A stretch of 64,000 nt of DNA from Penelope pileata (taxonomy: Eukaryota; Chordata; Aves; Galliformes; Cracidae): NCBI GenBank assembly GCA_013396635.1, contig WBMW01005873.1:186001-250000 (forward strand), written 5' to 3'. Positions 37,065-48,885 of this stretch are shown here, one piece after another; position 1 is the stretch's first letter; the number at the start of each line of letters is the position of its first letter. Below the pieces are notes generated by a model. It was not told the DNA's origin, ran no database searches, and saw only the letters and a list, made by a program, of their open reading frames with translations. Both the position numbers and the translations under genes were made by a program.

Positions 37065-39789
37065 GGATGGAGAGAGTTATCGTCTTTCTCATGCTTTGCT
37101 TTCCTAGAAGCTCAGTTGCACACAGGACTGTGCTAGCTGTAGTTCAAGCACAGAAAAAGCATTCTAAGACAGTACCTTCCCAGACAGCATCAATTCAAAA
37201 TGTTCATCCAGAGAGCTTTTGACCTCAAAGGCTTCTGTGTTTTAACACAGGCTACAATTATTACTCCCATTTGCATAACAAATAAGTGGTATGAACTTGC
37301 TCCAACAAGGAAGAGGTCCTGTTAGCAGGCTTAAGGTGAAGAGATTTCCATGGAAAGGTTCCTCCTGTATCTTACAGACGGTCACAGAAAAAGTAAACAG
37401 CACACCTCTGAGGAGAGCAACATTGATAGGGGATGTGCTTCGTGCAGACACAGTACACATTTGGGCACCTCTCCTCCAGCAAATGGGGCTTTGCACTCTT
37501 TCCTTAGCTGCCACTCAAAGGACAGCTGCCTCAGGACCAGCCTGGTTTACCAGTCAAGTGTGCCTATCAACAGCTGCTTGGGAAAGTATCTGGAGGTGGA
37601 GTAAGTTTTGGCTGTTTGATTTTCTTCTCCTTAGAGATGAGGCACAGGCAGATGAATTGAACGGTCTGATTTTTCATAGTTGTTGACTCCGAAGACTGTT
37701 AAAGTAAGCATGGGTCTTTCCACAAATTTCTGGATCTTTCTGAAATAGAGGAACCCAAGAACTCCATGCAAAACAACTGGAAGTATTGTGCCTATTGTGA
37801 AGTCACATTGTAGTTGTAATGACAAAGATGTAAGCAAGGGAGACGTTGAAGGTAAAGGAACATATATTGTCAGCATGTAATAGACAGTAATATTACTTTA
37901 TTATCATATTGGCCAATTCTGATTCAGATCTGAAGAAGGGTTTATGTGCTCAAAATCTTGTCCGTGTATTTTTTTTTTTCCCAGTTATGTCAGCTGCTCT
38001 AATAAAATATATTACATTTGCCAGCGAATCTTGTTGTGATAATATAACCTGTCCTTTCATATCTACTTGTATTCTATGCTCAAGATCAGGAGCAAAGGAG
38101 ACCATACTGATGAGGCAGCTGAAAAACTACTGACACCAAAATTTCTCATTAATTTATGTTGATTTTATGTTGATTTTTCGTTTAAAACAAAACTAGAAGA
38201 AGTTCCAATGCACCAGAACATTCCAGGCTTGAGTATTCTAGGAATTAAACTTGGAGATATTTCAGTATTAAAATGGTTTCACATGTCAAGAGACATCTCT
38301 GTTTTATAAAACCATTCCTCCAATAATGAAATCACAGTTTACTGTTTTTTTAAACTTTTCAGTTCTTCCAAGATTCTCGTACACAAAAGTGTTTAATCCA
38401 TCCAAATCGGGTTTTGGATATCTGCATTTATTTCTCAGGACTGCAGAAGCACTGAACGATCAATTATTCCAATAGCTCAATTTCTACTCCATGTGGGCAG
38501 GATAATATTTGTCTGAAACATTTCTTCTTTGTATGGTCTTGCCTCAGTGAATCCCCTCCCGAGAACCCATCATGAGATATGCACCATTTACTTATGAAAG
38601 TACTTCATTGTTCTCATGCTGTCAGACAGCAATTTTGTTACACCATAGATTTTCTCCAGTAATTTACTTCCTTCTGGATCGATGTCCAAATTCTCTCACA
38701 GAAGCCAAGAAATGTTGGATCATTATCAAAGTGTGAAGGATGTTAATGTTATGCACACTAGGATAAGGGGATAAATCTGTGCATATTTGGTCTGGTGCAT
38801 ATCTGTACAAGTTTGTGAAAACATGGGACAGAAGCATTTGTTAAATAAGCATCGATTCAGAAAGAATGCTTTATTATTTGCTTGGTAGGTTAGAGAGGAT
38901 AGCTAGAGCTCCTCATGATAAATACTGCACTTCATAATTTAATTTTCATATTTACAAGGTCCATATAGTTAAGCCTCTAAATTAAATAATCTTCATTTGC
39001 ATATATTTCAGTCCAAAGGGCATTGTTGGAGGACAGTATCTCTGAGGCAATAAGGAAATGTTTTCATTAACCACACTAATGATTACAGCAGGCTTGTGCT
39101 TCAAGAGCAGTGAGACAGTTACCCAAGTAAGACCAAAGAAATAACTGTGCATCTTTATCTAGTTCCTTCTATGTAAGTCACTCTGCTTCTAGGTTGATGC
39201 ATTCAGGAACCTATCAAAAAGCATTTATTTGGACATAGCCACAGTGTGGGTAAAGGATCAGGATGTAAAGTTACCTCAGTTATAGCTCTACAAATCCAGA
39301 ACAACGCAAATGAAGTATTGTAGGAAGGAGCAGACTTCCTTTTCTGCCTCTACTGTTCTGAGCATAAACAAATTCTCTAATCTGTTTGTTTCCTCTTATT
39401 GTTGTCAAATAAAATGATGTGTTTAAATAGCTACCAGGGGACTGTCATGCCTTCTCCTCACCTTGTAACTGATCAATTATTTTTCAAATATAATCTTTCC
39501 ATGTATCTGTCATTGCAGATTAGGAACTTTTAAGAAGTCTTGATTTGGAAAAATTGTTATCTAAATGTGACCAGTCTTCCCCAATATTTATTTTCATATT
39601 TTCCATCCAAAAACAATATGTGATGGTTTTTGCCACTGCCATGTCTATCTGTTTTGTATTTGACAAACATATGTTATCCCCCATACTGCTAAGAACACCA
39701 AACAGCAGAACAGATCTAGGAAGGTCTTCCCTCAATCATATTGCTCATCTTCTGCCCACCACCGATCAAGTAGATCTTTATTATTCCAA
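37065..39789. other. Unassigned non-coding stretch
   Basis: I see no gene. The open frames at 37291-37686 (plus, 131 codons) and 37350-37604 are unrecognised and probably chance. A short tandem repeat of TTTATGTTGA lies at 38153-38173. An octamer ATTTGCAT (a POU-factor word) lies at 38995-39002 within AT-rich DNA. Confidence 0.5.
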
Positions 39790-40290
39790 ATGTGTGTTTG
39801 TCCAGCCTGCTCTTTAAAGGCTTTAATGATGATAAAGTTTCTGCAGCCTCCCCAGGCAATCTATTCCAATACCTAATTATCCTTACTGTTACAAAGTGGG
39901 TTTTCTTAATGTCTGAGTTCAATCTCCCTTGCCACTATTAAGAAGGCTATTACTTTTTGTACTATCCACAGTGGACATGAAGGAAAGATTATTCACATCT
40001 TTTTTGCAACAACTTTTTATGTGTTTGAAGATCACTATCATGTCCCCTATGTGTTTATCTGTTTAAATTTTCTTTTTTTTTCCTTTATTATTATTTTTTA
40101 TTTTTAAAATCAAACCATCTCAATTACTTTGTAGTGTATTTGTTAGACAATTTCAGGCCTTTCTTACAGGTCATACTTCCAGAGTCTTACAACATCTTCA
40201 CTGTATTCTGAATATTTTTAAACAGTCCAACACCTTTGCCTAAGTGCACTTCATGTCTTAACACTTGCAGTCTCACATAAACAATGTTGT
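39790..40290 (-). mobile_element. Ancient CR1-type LINE remnant
   Basis: The minus strand encodes the C-terminal CR1-type signature YWNRLPGEAAETLSSLK followed by SRLDKH (within 39794-39905). The nucleotide pattern around it on the plus strand (TCCCCAGGCAATCTATTCCA, then TTATCCTTACTGTTACAAAG, then CACTATCATGTCCCC) is the reverse complement of the conserved 3' part of old CR1 elements shared with turtles and crocodiles. It continues more weakly past an AT-rich interruption at about 40070-40110 to the region resembling 'ACAGGTCATACTTCCAGAGT' (40168-40187) and fades by 40290. Divergence is far greater than in the 36-37 kb copy, so this insertion is much older. The 3' end itself (before about 39790) is not recognisable. 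Confidence 0.8.
39794..39905 (-). pseudogene. Ancient CR1 ORF2 C-terminal remnant
   Basis: About 37 codons remain readable. They include the aromatic-W-N-R-L-P core and the following LSSLKPLKSRLDKH helix found at the C-terminus of CR1-like LINE proteins. The open frame extends slightly on both sides (39716-39922), but the matching portion is shorter. It is a dead fragment. Confidence 0.75.
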
Positions 40291-40672
40291 ATTGGAACAG
40301 CTGTAGAAATAAATATTCTGAGTCCTGAGTCTGTATGTTTCTTTCTCAATTTCTAGTTAAACTTCACTTACAGCAGATCCACACTGTGCTAGTGTTTCAA
40401 AGCTGGCAAAAACAGTAACAGTTTTCAGACTTGGTTTATGCTGGCTCAGTCTCACTTACACCACTCAGTTTTCCACTGGATGCTCATTCACTTACTGACT
40501 GCTGATTTACATAAGCACATTTTGGTCACAAATTGTTGGTCATGTGCAAAGTCAGTTATCGAGGCTCCAGACCTGCCAGGTAACTTAAGCCATACACATA
40601 ATTTCATTCTGTCATATTCTGATATTTTGTAAATTCCATCAAACCTTCTGTGAGGATATTTTCTCTTACTAC
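40291..40672. other. Unassigned non-coding stretch
   Basis: Nothing is recognised between two LINE remnants. The 64-codon plus frame here has no family resemblance. Confidence 0.55.
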
Positions 40673-40795
40673 TTCACAGAACTGTGGAGTGTTGGCTGGA
40701 GAGGACCTTATGTGTGCTTCTGTTCTAACCTCTGTCTTGAAGAGCTGTCATGAGCCTGATCTGGTCAGTCTTGTCTCTGTACAGATATTATTTTC
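40673..40795 (-). mobile_element. Probable CR1 3'-end scrap
   Basis: TTCACAGAACTGTGGAGTG, followed by GGCTGGAGAGGACCTTATG and then TTCTAACCTC, has the layout of a CR1 3' terminus read in reverse (CACAGAATC..TGG..TTGGAAGGGACCTT..CCAACC). Substitutions are many, so the call is tentative. Any CR1 similarity is lost by about 40795. Confidence 0.4.
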
Positions 40796-43700
40796 TTCAT
40801 CAGTGATGTAAACCCAGTGAGAGCCCTGATTCAATAATCTAATGAAACATATGGTTAATGTCGCTCTGCAAACTTCAATAAAGCTGCTCACGTACATAAA
40901 TTCAAACTGATGAATAAAAACCTAGCAATCCTACACACACAAAAAAACAGAGTTTATACTGAGGTTGAGACTATACTGGCAGAACCACCTGCAGAGGAAA
41001 AACAAATTGTTCTTTGGGGAATACTGCAAAAGTTTAAATGAGCCAGTTGACATGTTCTGTGATGAACTGCATTATTCTATGTACAAGAATCTTTCTACAA
41101 GTTTTCTGATTTATTAAAATGTTTGCACTAAGAAAAATCCAGCTCCAAGGTTCCTGGGTGATCAGCTGACATGAGGAAAGGTGGCTGTTCCAAGTGCGAG
41201 CCATCACTTCCACTCCAAATATCAGTCATTAGCTGCAGAACTTGAGCCCAATCTCAAAACTGCCTGAACCTCGATCCTCATCAACTCCCTGTGAAGCCTA
41301 CTGTGGCAGGCATTAATTGATGATAAGAAAGATTAGCTAAAGAATGGAGAAATCATTGAGTTAGATGCAGATGATATTCATTTCTGGTGGATGTTCCCAT
41401 TCCCAGAGGCTAGACCTCACTCCTGCTCAGTTTCCTGGGTCCTGGCAGACCCCATATCTACTCCTTGAGGACAGAGCTCATAGTCATATCATTAATTCTG
41501 GCTCAAAAGCCCAAACAATAAAGAGATAGGCAAAAATACCAAAACTGGGGGGTTGTTTGACATGTGTAATCCATCACTCATGAAGTCCCATTCCTCCTGC
41601 GGCCCCTAATCCTTTTTCAGCAACCCCCCAGACAGATGCATGTGTGCCCAAATGCCAGCCCTTTCCACATGTCTTGCCAGGTTCAGAGCATTTCTACCTT
41701 CTTGTGCTTGGTGCTGTCCTCCTGTAACCCTCTTGCATGTGCCAAGGCACAAAAGTCTGAGACTTTGCGGAAATCTGCTGCTCTCCCAAGGTAAGTGGGA
41801 CAGAGAGCAAAATAGTCTGTGAAAGGAAGTCTTGCTTTAATCAAAGCTGGATGCAGTTTTCAGATAAAAAGAGGAATTTGTGGATTTGCATAGAGCTAGA
41901 TGATCTCAGGAATTTGCCTTGCAAAACAGATATTAAAAAATACACCTGTCTGGTACTGCTGGGTTTTTTGTTTGTTTTTCGCAATGGAGGAATCTGATCC
42001 TGATCTGTGCCGAAATACATCAAGAAAAGCTCAGATAAATGGAAGTAGACTGTCCCATAGAGAAACAAAACTGTAGATGTTAACACAATCCTAAACCAAT
42101 ATTTGGCTCCATAACAAATAGTTGCTGTCAACTCGGTAACCCAGAACTTTGTACACCTCCTCTGAAATACAAGCAGCTGGAATGTTACTCCTTAAGTACC
42201 AAATAAGACAGCAATTAAAGTACTTGCTAGTACCCAAAATGTGATGAAAAAAATCTTTTAAAATAACAAGTCATTTCACAATATTGAATTTAAACGTTCT
42301 ATTTCGAAAAATATCGGAAGGAGAATGTGGGAAACGTATTTAAATGGTCCATTCTTGCATTTCTTTTCTCCCATTAATCCTCATGATTTTACATCAATAA
42401 ATGCATTGTATGGTAAATTTTAGTTTTGCAGGACTATTGTTTTATTTCAGAAACAGTATTTGAATCAATTGCAAATATTATGTATGTGCTTTGTAACCAA
42501 AATGATTCTGTAAATTCCATAAAAACGTCAGTTAAAACATCAAGCAAATAAAAGAAGTCTTGCAATTAAAAAAGAAAAAGAATCTTTAAAATCCGAAATT
42601 ATGTCTTTTTTTCCTCCTCCTTTTATTTCCAACCTCAATTATCTGCTGCTTTGGCTGAGGACTATGAATGTATCTGCATGTTTAAAATGAATATGCGTGC
42701 ATATCTGACTGACTCATATGCTCCTTCAGAGCAGCTTTATTCTTTACTCTTTTCCATCTGTTTCAGGGATGAAAGAAACAAGAAGGCTGAGTCCATACAA
42801 TGTCTAAAAAAAATTGGGTTTTTATTTCTTTCACCTTTGTCTTGTTTTGCATCTGATGTCAATTCTTTAATATAAAGACTCAAAGAAATGAAATAAAATG
42901 CATAAAGACTCTCAAGTATTCCCCTTCAGTGCATGACATTCTCAATAGTTCTAGACATCGCTGCTGAGACTTTTCTACTAATTTATTACACCGTCATTGA
43001 TTCAAATTGTTCGTTTTTTTCAGAGGGGCGTTGGTGTTCCTATGTTTTGCCAGACAAAACAACTAGAATTTGTCAGGAAACCTGATCAAAATGAACATGA
43101 GATTGAAGAGTGTCTCTAAGGCAAACCTTATAAATCTGTTTCTGTTCCACTCTGACGATGAAGCATATAATTAGACGTAGGACGAATATAATATTTACAG
43201 AAATCAGAGATGTGATACCAAGTATATTGATCAAAAGTGACATCAAAAATGACATTTGTTTAAAGAAGTAAAGAAGGATAGGAACAATTCCATCAGAGGT
43301 GTCATGGAAAACATGTCAGGTAGTTTCCTTTCATGGTATTAATCCTAAATGACATAATGTCCATGGCAGAATGAACTGGAGGACTTAGCTACGTATTCTG
43401 AGTGCCTCTTCTGAATTTTAGAAATTACAAAGGTAAACGAAAAGCAGAAGATTTTGTGTTAGGTCAAGTGTGAATATAAATCAGTGCAGTCCTGCCAAAG
43501 TAAAGTGAGCTGTCTTGATTTACGGCTGGGAAGACTATACCAACAAATTATACGTATGGCAAAATGAGCAAAAAGAAAAGCAAGGAAAGGAATATAATTT
43601 GCTTTCAAAGACAAAATTATGTTAATTAGAAATATTTAAGTCTGACAGTTAAAAATTTATGGAAGTACTTTTGGAAGTTGCATGGCAAGCTGTGATTCAG

Positions 43701-46700
43701 AAATAGCTGTTTTCCATCACCCTCTACTTCTTAGCTGCCTGGAAGTGTGGCGTGCCAATTATCATTGTCACGAAGGGCCAGACAGAGCACTCCATCATTC
43801 CCTGATCATGCACAGTGCATGGTCATTAAAGACACCACCGAGAACAAATAGGGGTATGAGGATTTAAAAAAAAAAATGTAGCAAAGTATTTTTTTTTCTG
43901 CATAAAACCTAAATAAATTTAATTTCACACAATCTAGTGTCATGGTAATAACTCTGTGGAATCGATAGGTATTTAGGTTTAACATCCACTTCCGTGGCAG
44001 AAAGAGAGATCTTTTATTTACCACCTTTTCATATCTTCTCAGTAGATATTCCACTAAGAAGCAAAGTATTGACTTATAGTTCAATGGTGCTTTATAAATT
44101 AGACTCAATCATGTTTTACCTAAATGATAAAAATGGGTTTAAGAAACATGAGGAGTAAAAGAGCATAAATTCCCAGGAAAGGGTTAATACATTTTATACC
44201 CTTGTTACTATTGAGCTGGGGGATAGGTAGAGGGGAAGAATTTTGATATTTTCTTCAAGTTTAAAAAGGTGCTTTAAGTTGCCTCTTTTTAGTTTCTGAA
44301 GGTTGAGAAGCTGGGCAAAGACATGATAATCTGAGTGCCATATTCCCCGTCTAACATCACCTGCCTTGGTGGTACCCCTGCACCTGATCATCCCCTGCTA
44401 AAACAGCCAAGCAGTCTCCTGCTACTAACTAACTTTAATCAATTTCATTATCTTTTTTTTGTAAAACATCAGATATTTTTCTAATCTCTCCTTGTTGATG
44501 TAAAACAGAAGTGACATTTTAGAAAATTACTCTTCAAGCCGACTCTTGTAGAGTAGATAATGCATATTTTAAGATATTCTTCCAGAAATTAAACCTTCCA
44601 AGAAGCTGTCAGAGGTCAGCAGACAGACATTGCTTTAGAGACTTATGCATTAAAGAAGCACTTAATTATCAATTATACACAAAGACAGTTCCTAAATTAT
44701 CTTTAAAACCATGAAAAATGAAAATACTTTATAAGTTAAATATGCATGCCTTCAGCGTTGCTTATTGCTTAGATCAGCCGTATTTTACCTCTTACTTAGT
44801 CCCACCTAAGGCTGTTCCCTAAATTTCCAGCACAGACTTACAACATGGAAGAAAAGCTCTAAGAGACTTCACATTATGTGAACTGGGATTTTTTTTTTTT
44901 TATTTTTTTTTTAAGTGCTGGTCTTTTGGGGGGAAAAAACACTTTTCCAATATACTATAGGAATTAATGGCAATTCAAAATTTGCTGAAATCTCAGTTGC
45001 CTTTCACATGAACCAATGATAAAGATCAATTCTATCATCCTTTATACTACTGAGTTTCTCAGAATTTAATTGGGTTGCTGGTGAAAACTGAAATTGCCTC
45101 TGTCTTGAAGCATAACAGGGCTGATAGGAACAAGCAGCAAGAACAAGTGCAGAGACAAACTGTTGCTAGACATTTTGTTGGTCTGAGGTGGGTTGTCTTG
45201 CAGTTATTACATGATAGGCTAAGGTTGCTTACATCATGGCTACTTGAAACAGGGTTTGGGATATTGAATAGAAATGGACTAGAAAGGAAGATTTTAATAA
45301 CTTTAGGGGGTTTAGACCCTTTGTTTGCTTTGCCTGCATCAGATAATGTTTCTTGAGAATACAGCTTGGGCTTGGAGCAAGTGTGAGCTTGTAGAATAGT
45401 GACAGTACTTGCTAATTTATTTAAAATTGCAAAGTAAATGCAAATTTAAAGTTTGGAATAATGAAAAAGGAACGCAAACAGCAAGTTCTGATTTTATCAA
45501 ATCTTTTAGTTTAACTAGATCTTTTAGTTAGCCAAAGCCCTCTCCATCAACAGTAGCTGGGGGTGGAACAACAGCTTGAGGACAATCAGTTCTTTAACAG
45601 AACTTCAGGAAAAACTGATGCTGAGAAATGCAAAGCAGTCTGGGACATCTGGGGAATCAGTCTGCCATAAAATTCAGTGTAACTCAATAAACAAAAGAGA
45701 AGTCTTCTCTATTATGTGTTTACTTGGCTGAAAGGGATACCATAAAGACACAAGAAGCCTTTTTGTATATGTCTAGTGGAAAAAAAAGAGAGAATACAGG
45801 CTTAAATCTGGCTACAATTGACAGATTCCTTAGATGCAACAGCAGATATAAAAGGCTGAGAAGCCTCCAATAGGCCTCCTGTATGAATTTATTTTCAGAG
45901 AATTAGACTTGTGATCTATAAAAGGAAAAAAACAGGTCTATATCTACAGCAAGTCATGTTACTCAGTGCCGTGGGACTGCAGTGCCCAGTGAGGACATTT
46001 TCACTGAGCAGATCTCTACCCTTCGTTCTGCCCTCAGCTTGCTGTCCAAGGCAAGTTGCAGTTTCTGTTGCACTCCTTTTCATCCACCATTCTGAGCAGT
46101 ACATCTGCTTTCTGGTGCTTTTCTATCACAACTCATTCTATATAAGTCTCTACCTAGTCCTCTAGCTACTACTATACGGTATTTAATTCATTAATAGGGA
46201 GAGTAAACATGTTAAGCAGCAGAGATGCAGACCTATGAAGGCAAAAGTATTAGCAAGGCGACGGAGTCAGTAGATTTACAAGGATGGCATGAAGCCTGGA
46301 GGGGACAGATGAAATTCTGTGGTATGAAATGGGCTCACCTTCTTGTCTATAGAATGGTCCAGCCTAAAAATGGCTGAACATAACACAAGCATAAAAGGCA
46401 GACTGAGCACTTAATATTGTTCTAGGGGAAAAAGGCATCCATTTATTCAGTTCCCACTAGCTCAGTCTTGTCAAGGGAGATAGCACTTGCCTTTAATGGG
46501 GCATGGGATTTGCCTGTTGGTTTGTAGGTTATTGAATTGACCTCTGATTTTCAGGGATACGTTTGGAAAGTTTACTTCTTGAATGAGATTTCTACTAAAA
46601 GATGAAAGAAATCCCTCCAAGGGTCTTTACAGTGACTGGTTATCTGGTGTTGACATTAATTGTGCTGGCATATTTTGCAGAACAGCCTCAAGCATAACTT

Positions 46701-47763
46701 TAGCTGAACTGTAAGACCCTTCCATATATAACAGCCTACATTAATATACTTCATAGATACATCTCCTACTTTGTGCTTATTGCTCAGCTGAAAGAATGTG
46801 GGCAATTTATGCAGATGTCTCTTGGGCTGAGCCCTGTGGGTGCATTCATAGTGTTTAAGGATGTGCTTTTATTTACTGCATATCTGTGTACCACACAGGC
46901 TTCTTTCACAAACCTGTGACAAACCTGTTCTCCAAATACAAGAGAAAACCTTTTGGAGAATAGCCTTTAAAATCAAACTATCCAACATTCTGTATCAGAG
47001 CTTAAAAGAGACACATCAAAACATGACGCAGCTACAAGGTGAATGTGACACCAACATGGTTCCATGTGACCCTGATGGCATCTTGTCACAGCAGGTCATT
47101 TCTCCAGTGGATCATGTGACAGAATGGTTATGTTAACCTCATCATTTGGCAGTTATACAGTTTCTTGGTGAAGCCTTATAAATTTATTGAATTATTTGTA
47201 TTGATACGCTAACTGAATTGCTTATCTTGTATTTAGGAGAGGAGGTACCATAGGCATGGAATCTCCATGAAATGATGGTACCAATTATTTATTTCTCAAG
47301 GTTGATTTTAACAACGCTCAAAGTAGAACAGTGGCCCCACTTCCTTACAAAACTGAAACAAAACAGACTGCTGAGACTCCAAGTGAACCTCAAATTGTTC
47401 TCAAAAAGGTCCAATTAGTCCACTTTGAATCAGCTACTGGTTCTTACATAGAAGAAATCGGAGTAATTCAAGAACATAGAACAGTAATAGAAATACACCT
47501 TTGGAGATGGTGGTTGCTTCAATACATTGCAACACGTGTAATATACTCACTGTTGTTGCATGGGAGAATGATGAAAAAGGAATTACCACGTGATTTTGAC
47601 ATATATAAGTAACAGAAGATACATCCCTTATTATCAGCACTGTATATAAAATACAAAGCCCAGATTTACACATCACCAGAATTCCTTCTATTTGTTCTGA
47701 CACAACCAACAGAAATGGAATCACTTCTACTTTTTATACAAATTATTTTTGCCAACAGAATTG
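40796..47763. other. Unassigned non-coding stretch
   Basis: I recognise no gene, RNA or dated repeat. Homopolymer tracts lie at 43866-43876 (A) and 44889-44912 (T with one A). The interval 42350-42480 is AT-rich with TTTGAATCAATTGCAAAT-like words. A 93-codon plus frame at 45075-45356 has no recognisable content. The segment around 45060-45420 is slightly G-rich on the plus strand and might be an old insertion, but I cannot name it. Confidence 0.5.
44889..44912. repeat. T-rich tract
   Basis: Two T runs are interrupted by a single A. This is simple low complexity. Confidence 0.85.
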
Positions 47764-47808
47764 CAGAATCACAGGGGTTGGAAGGGACCTCTAGAGATCC
47801 TTGAGTTT
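47764..47808 (-). mobile_element. CR1 3'-end fragment
   Basis: CAGAATCACAGGGGTTGGAA followed by GGGACCTCTAGAGATCC is a close match to the reverse complement of the avian CR1 3' end. Only about 45 bp survive before the match is lost in unrelated sequence, so this is a very short 5'-truncated insertion or a remnant left by deletion. Confidence 0.8.
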
Positions 47809-48645
47809 AGTTTTTTGGGGGCTTCAAATTTACTGGTACTTGGAGATTTACAAATGGAAGACTGAAAGAGATGTAAACAGTTAAAGAACAAACCACTGGA
47901 TAATTGGTTCTGTGACTTTAATGGAGCCACACCCACTCCAACATAATCATGAATTGCCTCTGCTACATTTGTTAATGCTCCCATCATGCTCACAATATTA
48001 AACATATCACATTGAACTTCTCAGAGGAAATGATTAGAATGATTTAGCTAGAGCAGGTGTGAGGATGGGGAAACACGACTGTCTAAACACAAATAAAGAG
48101 CTTGACTACCATTATACACATAGGCAGCAGGAGTGAGTTGCAGATGGAGACTTTCCTAAGCAATTCTTTCCTATTGCTACTGATATTGAATTTCAGGTCT
48201 CATTATGTACTCAACTACACCGTATTTATCTTTATCCATCACCAGTTTAAAAGCTCTTGTTAGATCTATCAAGCAGAAGATGGTTCAATACACAAAAGAG
48301 TGCATCAAGAGGCAGATATTTTAAGGAACAAGTCTGAAATACAAAGGATTTCAAGAACTCTTTTCATGTGGTTCTAGACAGCTTCGTTTCTGCAGTGTGA
48401 ACTCACCCAACAAAATCCATCCAGGAGGACAGGAAATCACTAGGAGCACCTAAAGCTCCAGCGCATTTTTTTCCTGTTTTAAAGTTTGAAATCCACTGAT
48501 CATCACATGGACACCTAATGCTCGAAGGCCAACGTGGGAAGTGAGGAAATACATTATGTCCAGCTGGAAGCAGTATCCAAGACCCATCCTTTATATTCAG
48601 CTTTATAGTCACCTTAGCAGATTACTTAGCAGATTACTTAGTGGA
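47809..48645. other. Unassigned non-coding stretch
   Basis: No gene is recognised. A tandem duplication of a 12-bp unit, CTTAGCAGATTA, lies at 48613-48641 (2.4 copies). Confidence 0.55.
48613..48641. repeat. 12-bp tandem repeat, 2.4 copies
   Basis: CTTAGCAGATTA is repeated exactly at 48613-48624 and 48625-48636, followed by CTTAG. It is a slippage-type duplication immediately left of the GC-richer patch. Confidence 0.85.
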
Positions 48646-48649
48646 TGTG

Positions 48650-48885
48650 TCCCCATCTCACAGTGGAGTTGGGTGAGGAAGAAAACGGCCTCCCCACGTG
48701 CAGACACCCTCTGAAGCAGGCAGCAAGGTGCACCCCAGGCACCCATCACCCAGCAAGTCCCACTGGCCCCGTCTCAGCGTCTCCCTATCCAACTTAATGG
48801 AGTTGCAGGCCGCTCTCCTGAGACGCCTAAGCTCTCTGAGAGCTGGCATGAGAGTCCAGACACCAAGCTACGGCCTTGGGTGCCA
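48650..48885. other. GC-richer patch with several CpG
   Basis: This patch has more G+C and more CpG than almost anywhere else outside the CR1 copy. Open frames exist on both strands (48658-48849 minus, 48774-48977 minus, 48698-48934 plus), none recognisable. Possibilities are an exon of an unannotated transcript, a decayed processed pseudogene, or an old repeat. The sequence does not decide between them. Confidence 0.25.

Noticed and set aside
36273..37222. Plus-strand open frames inside the CR1 copy (71 to 152 codons)
   Set aside because: They are antisense shadows of the minus-strand LINE coding sequence.
37291..37686. 131-codon plus frame next to the CR1 copy
   Set aside because: It overlaps another open plus frame and a minus frame. 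No recognisable protein features.
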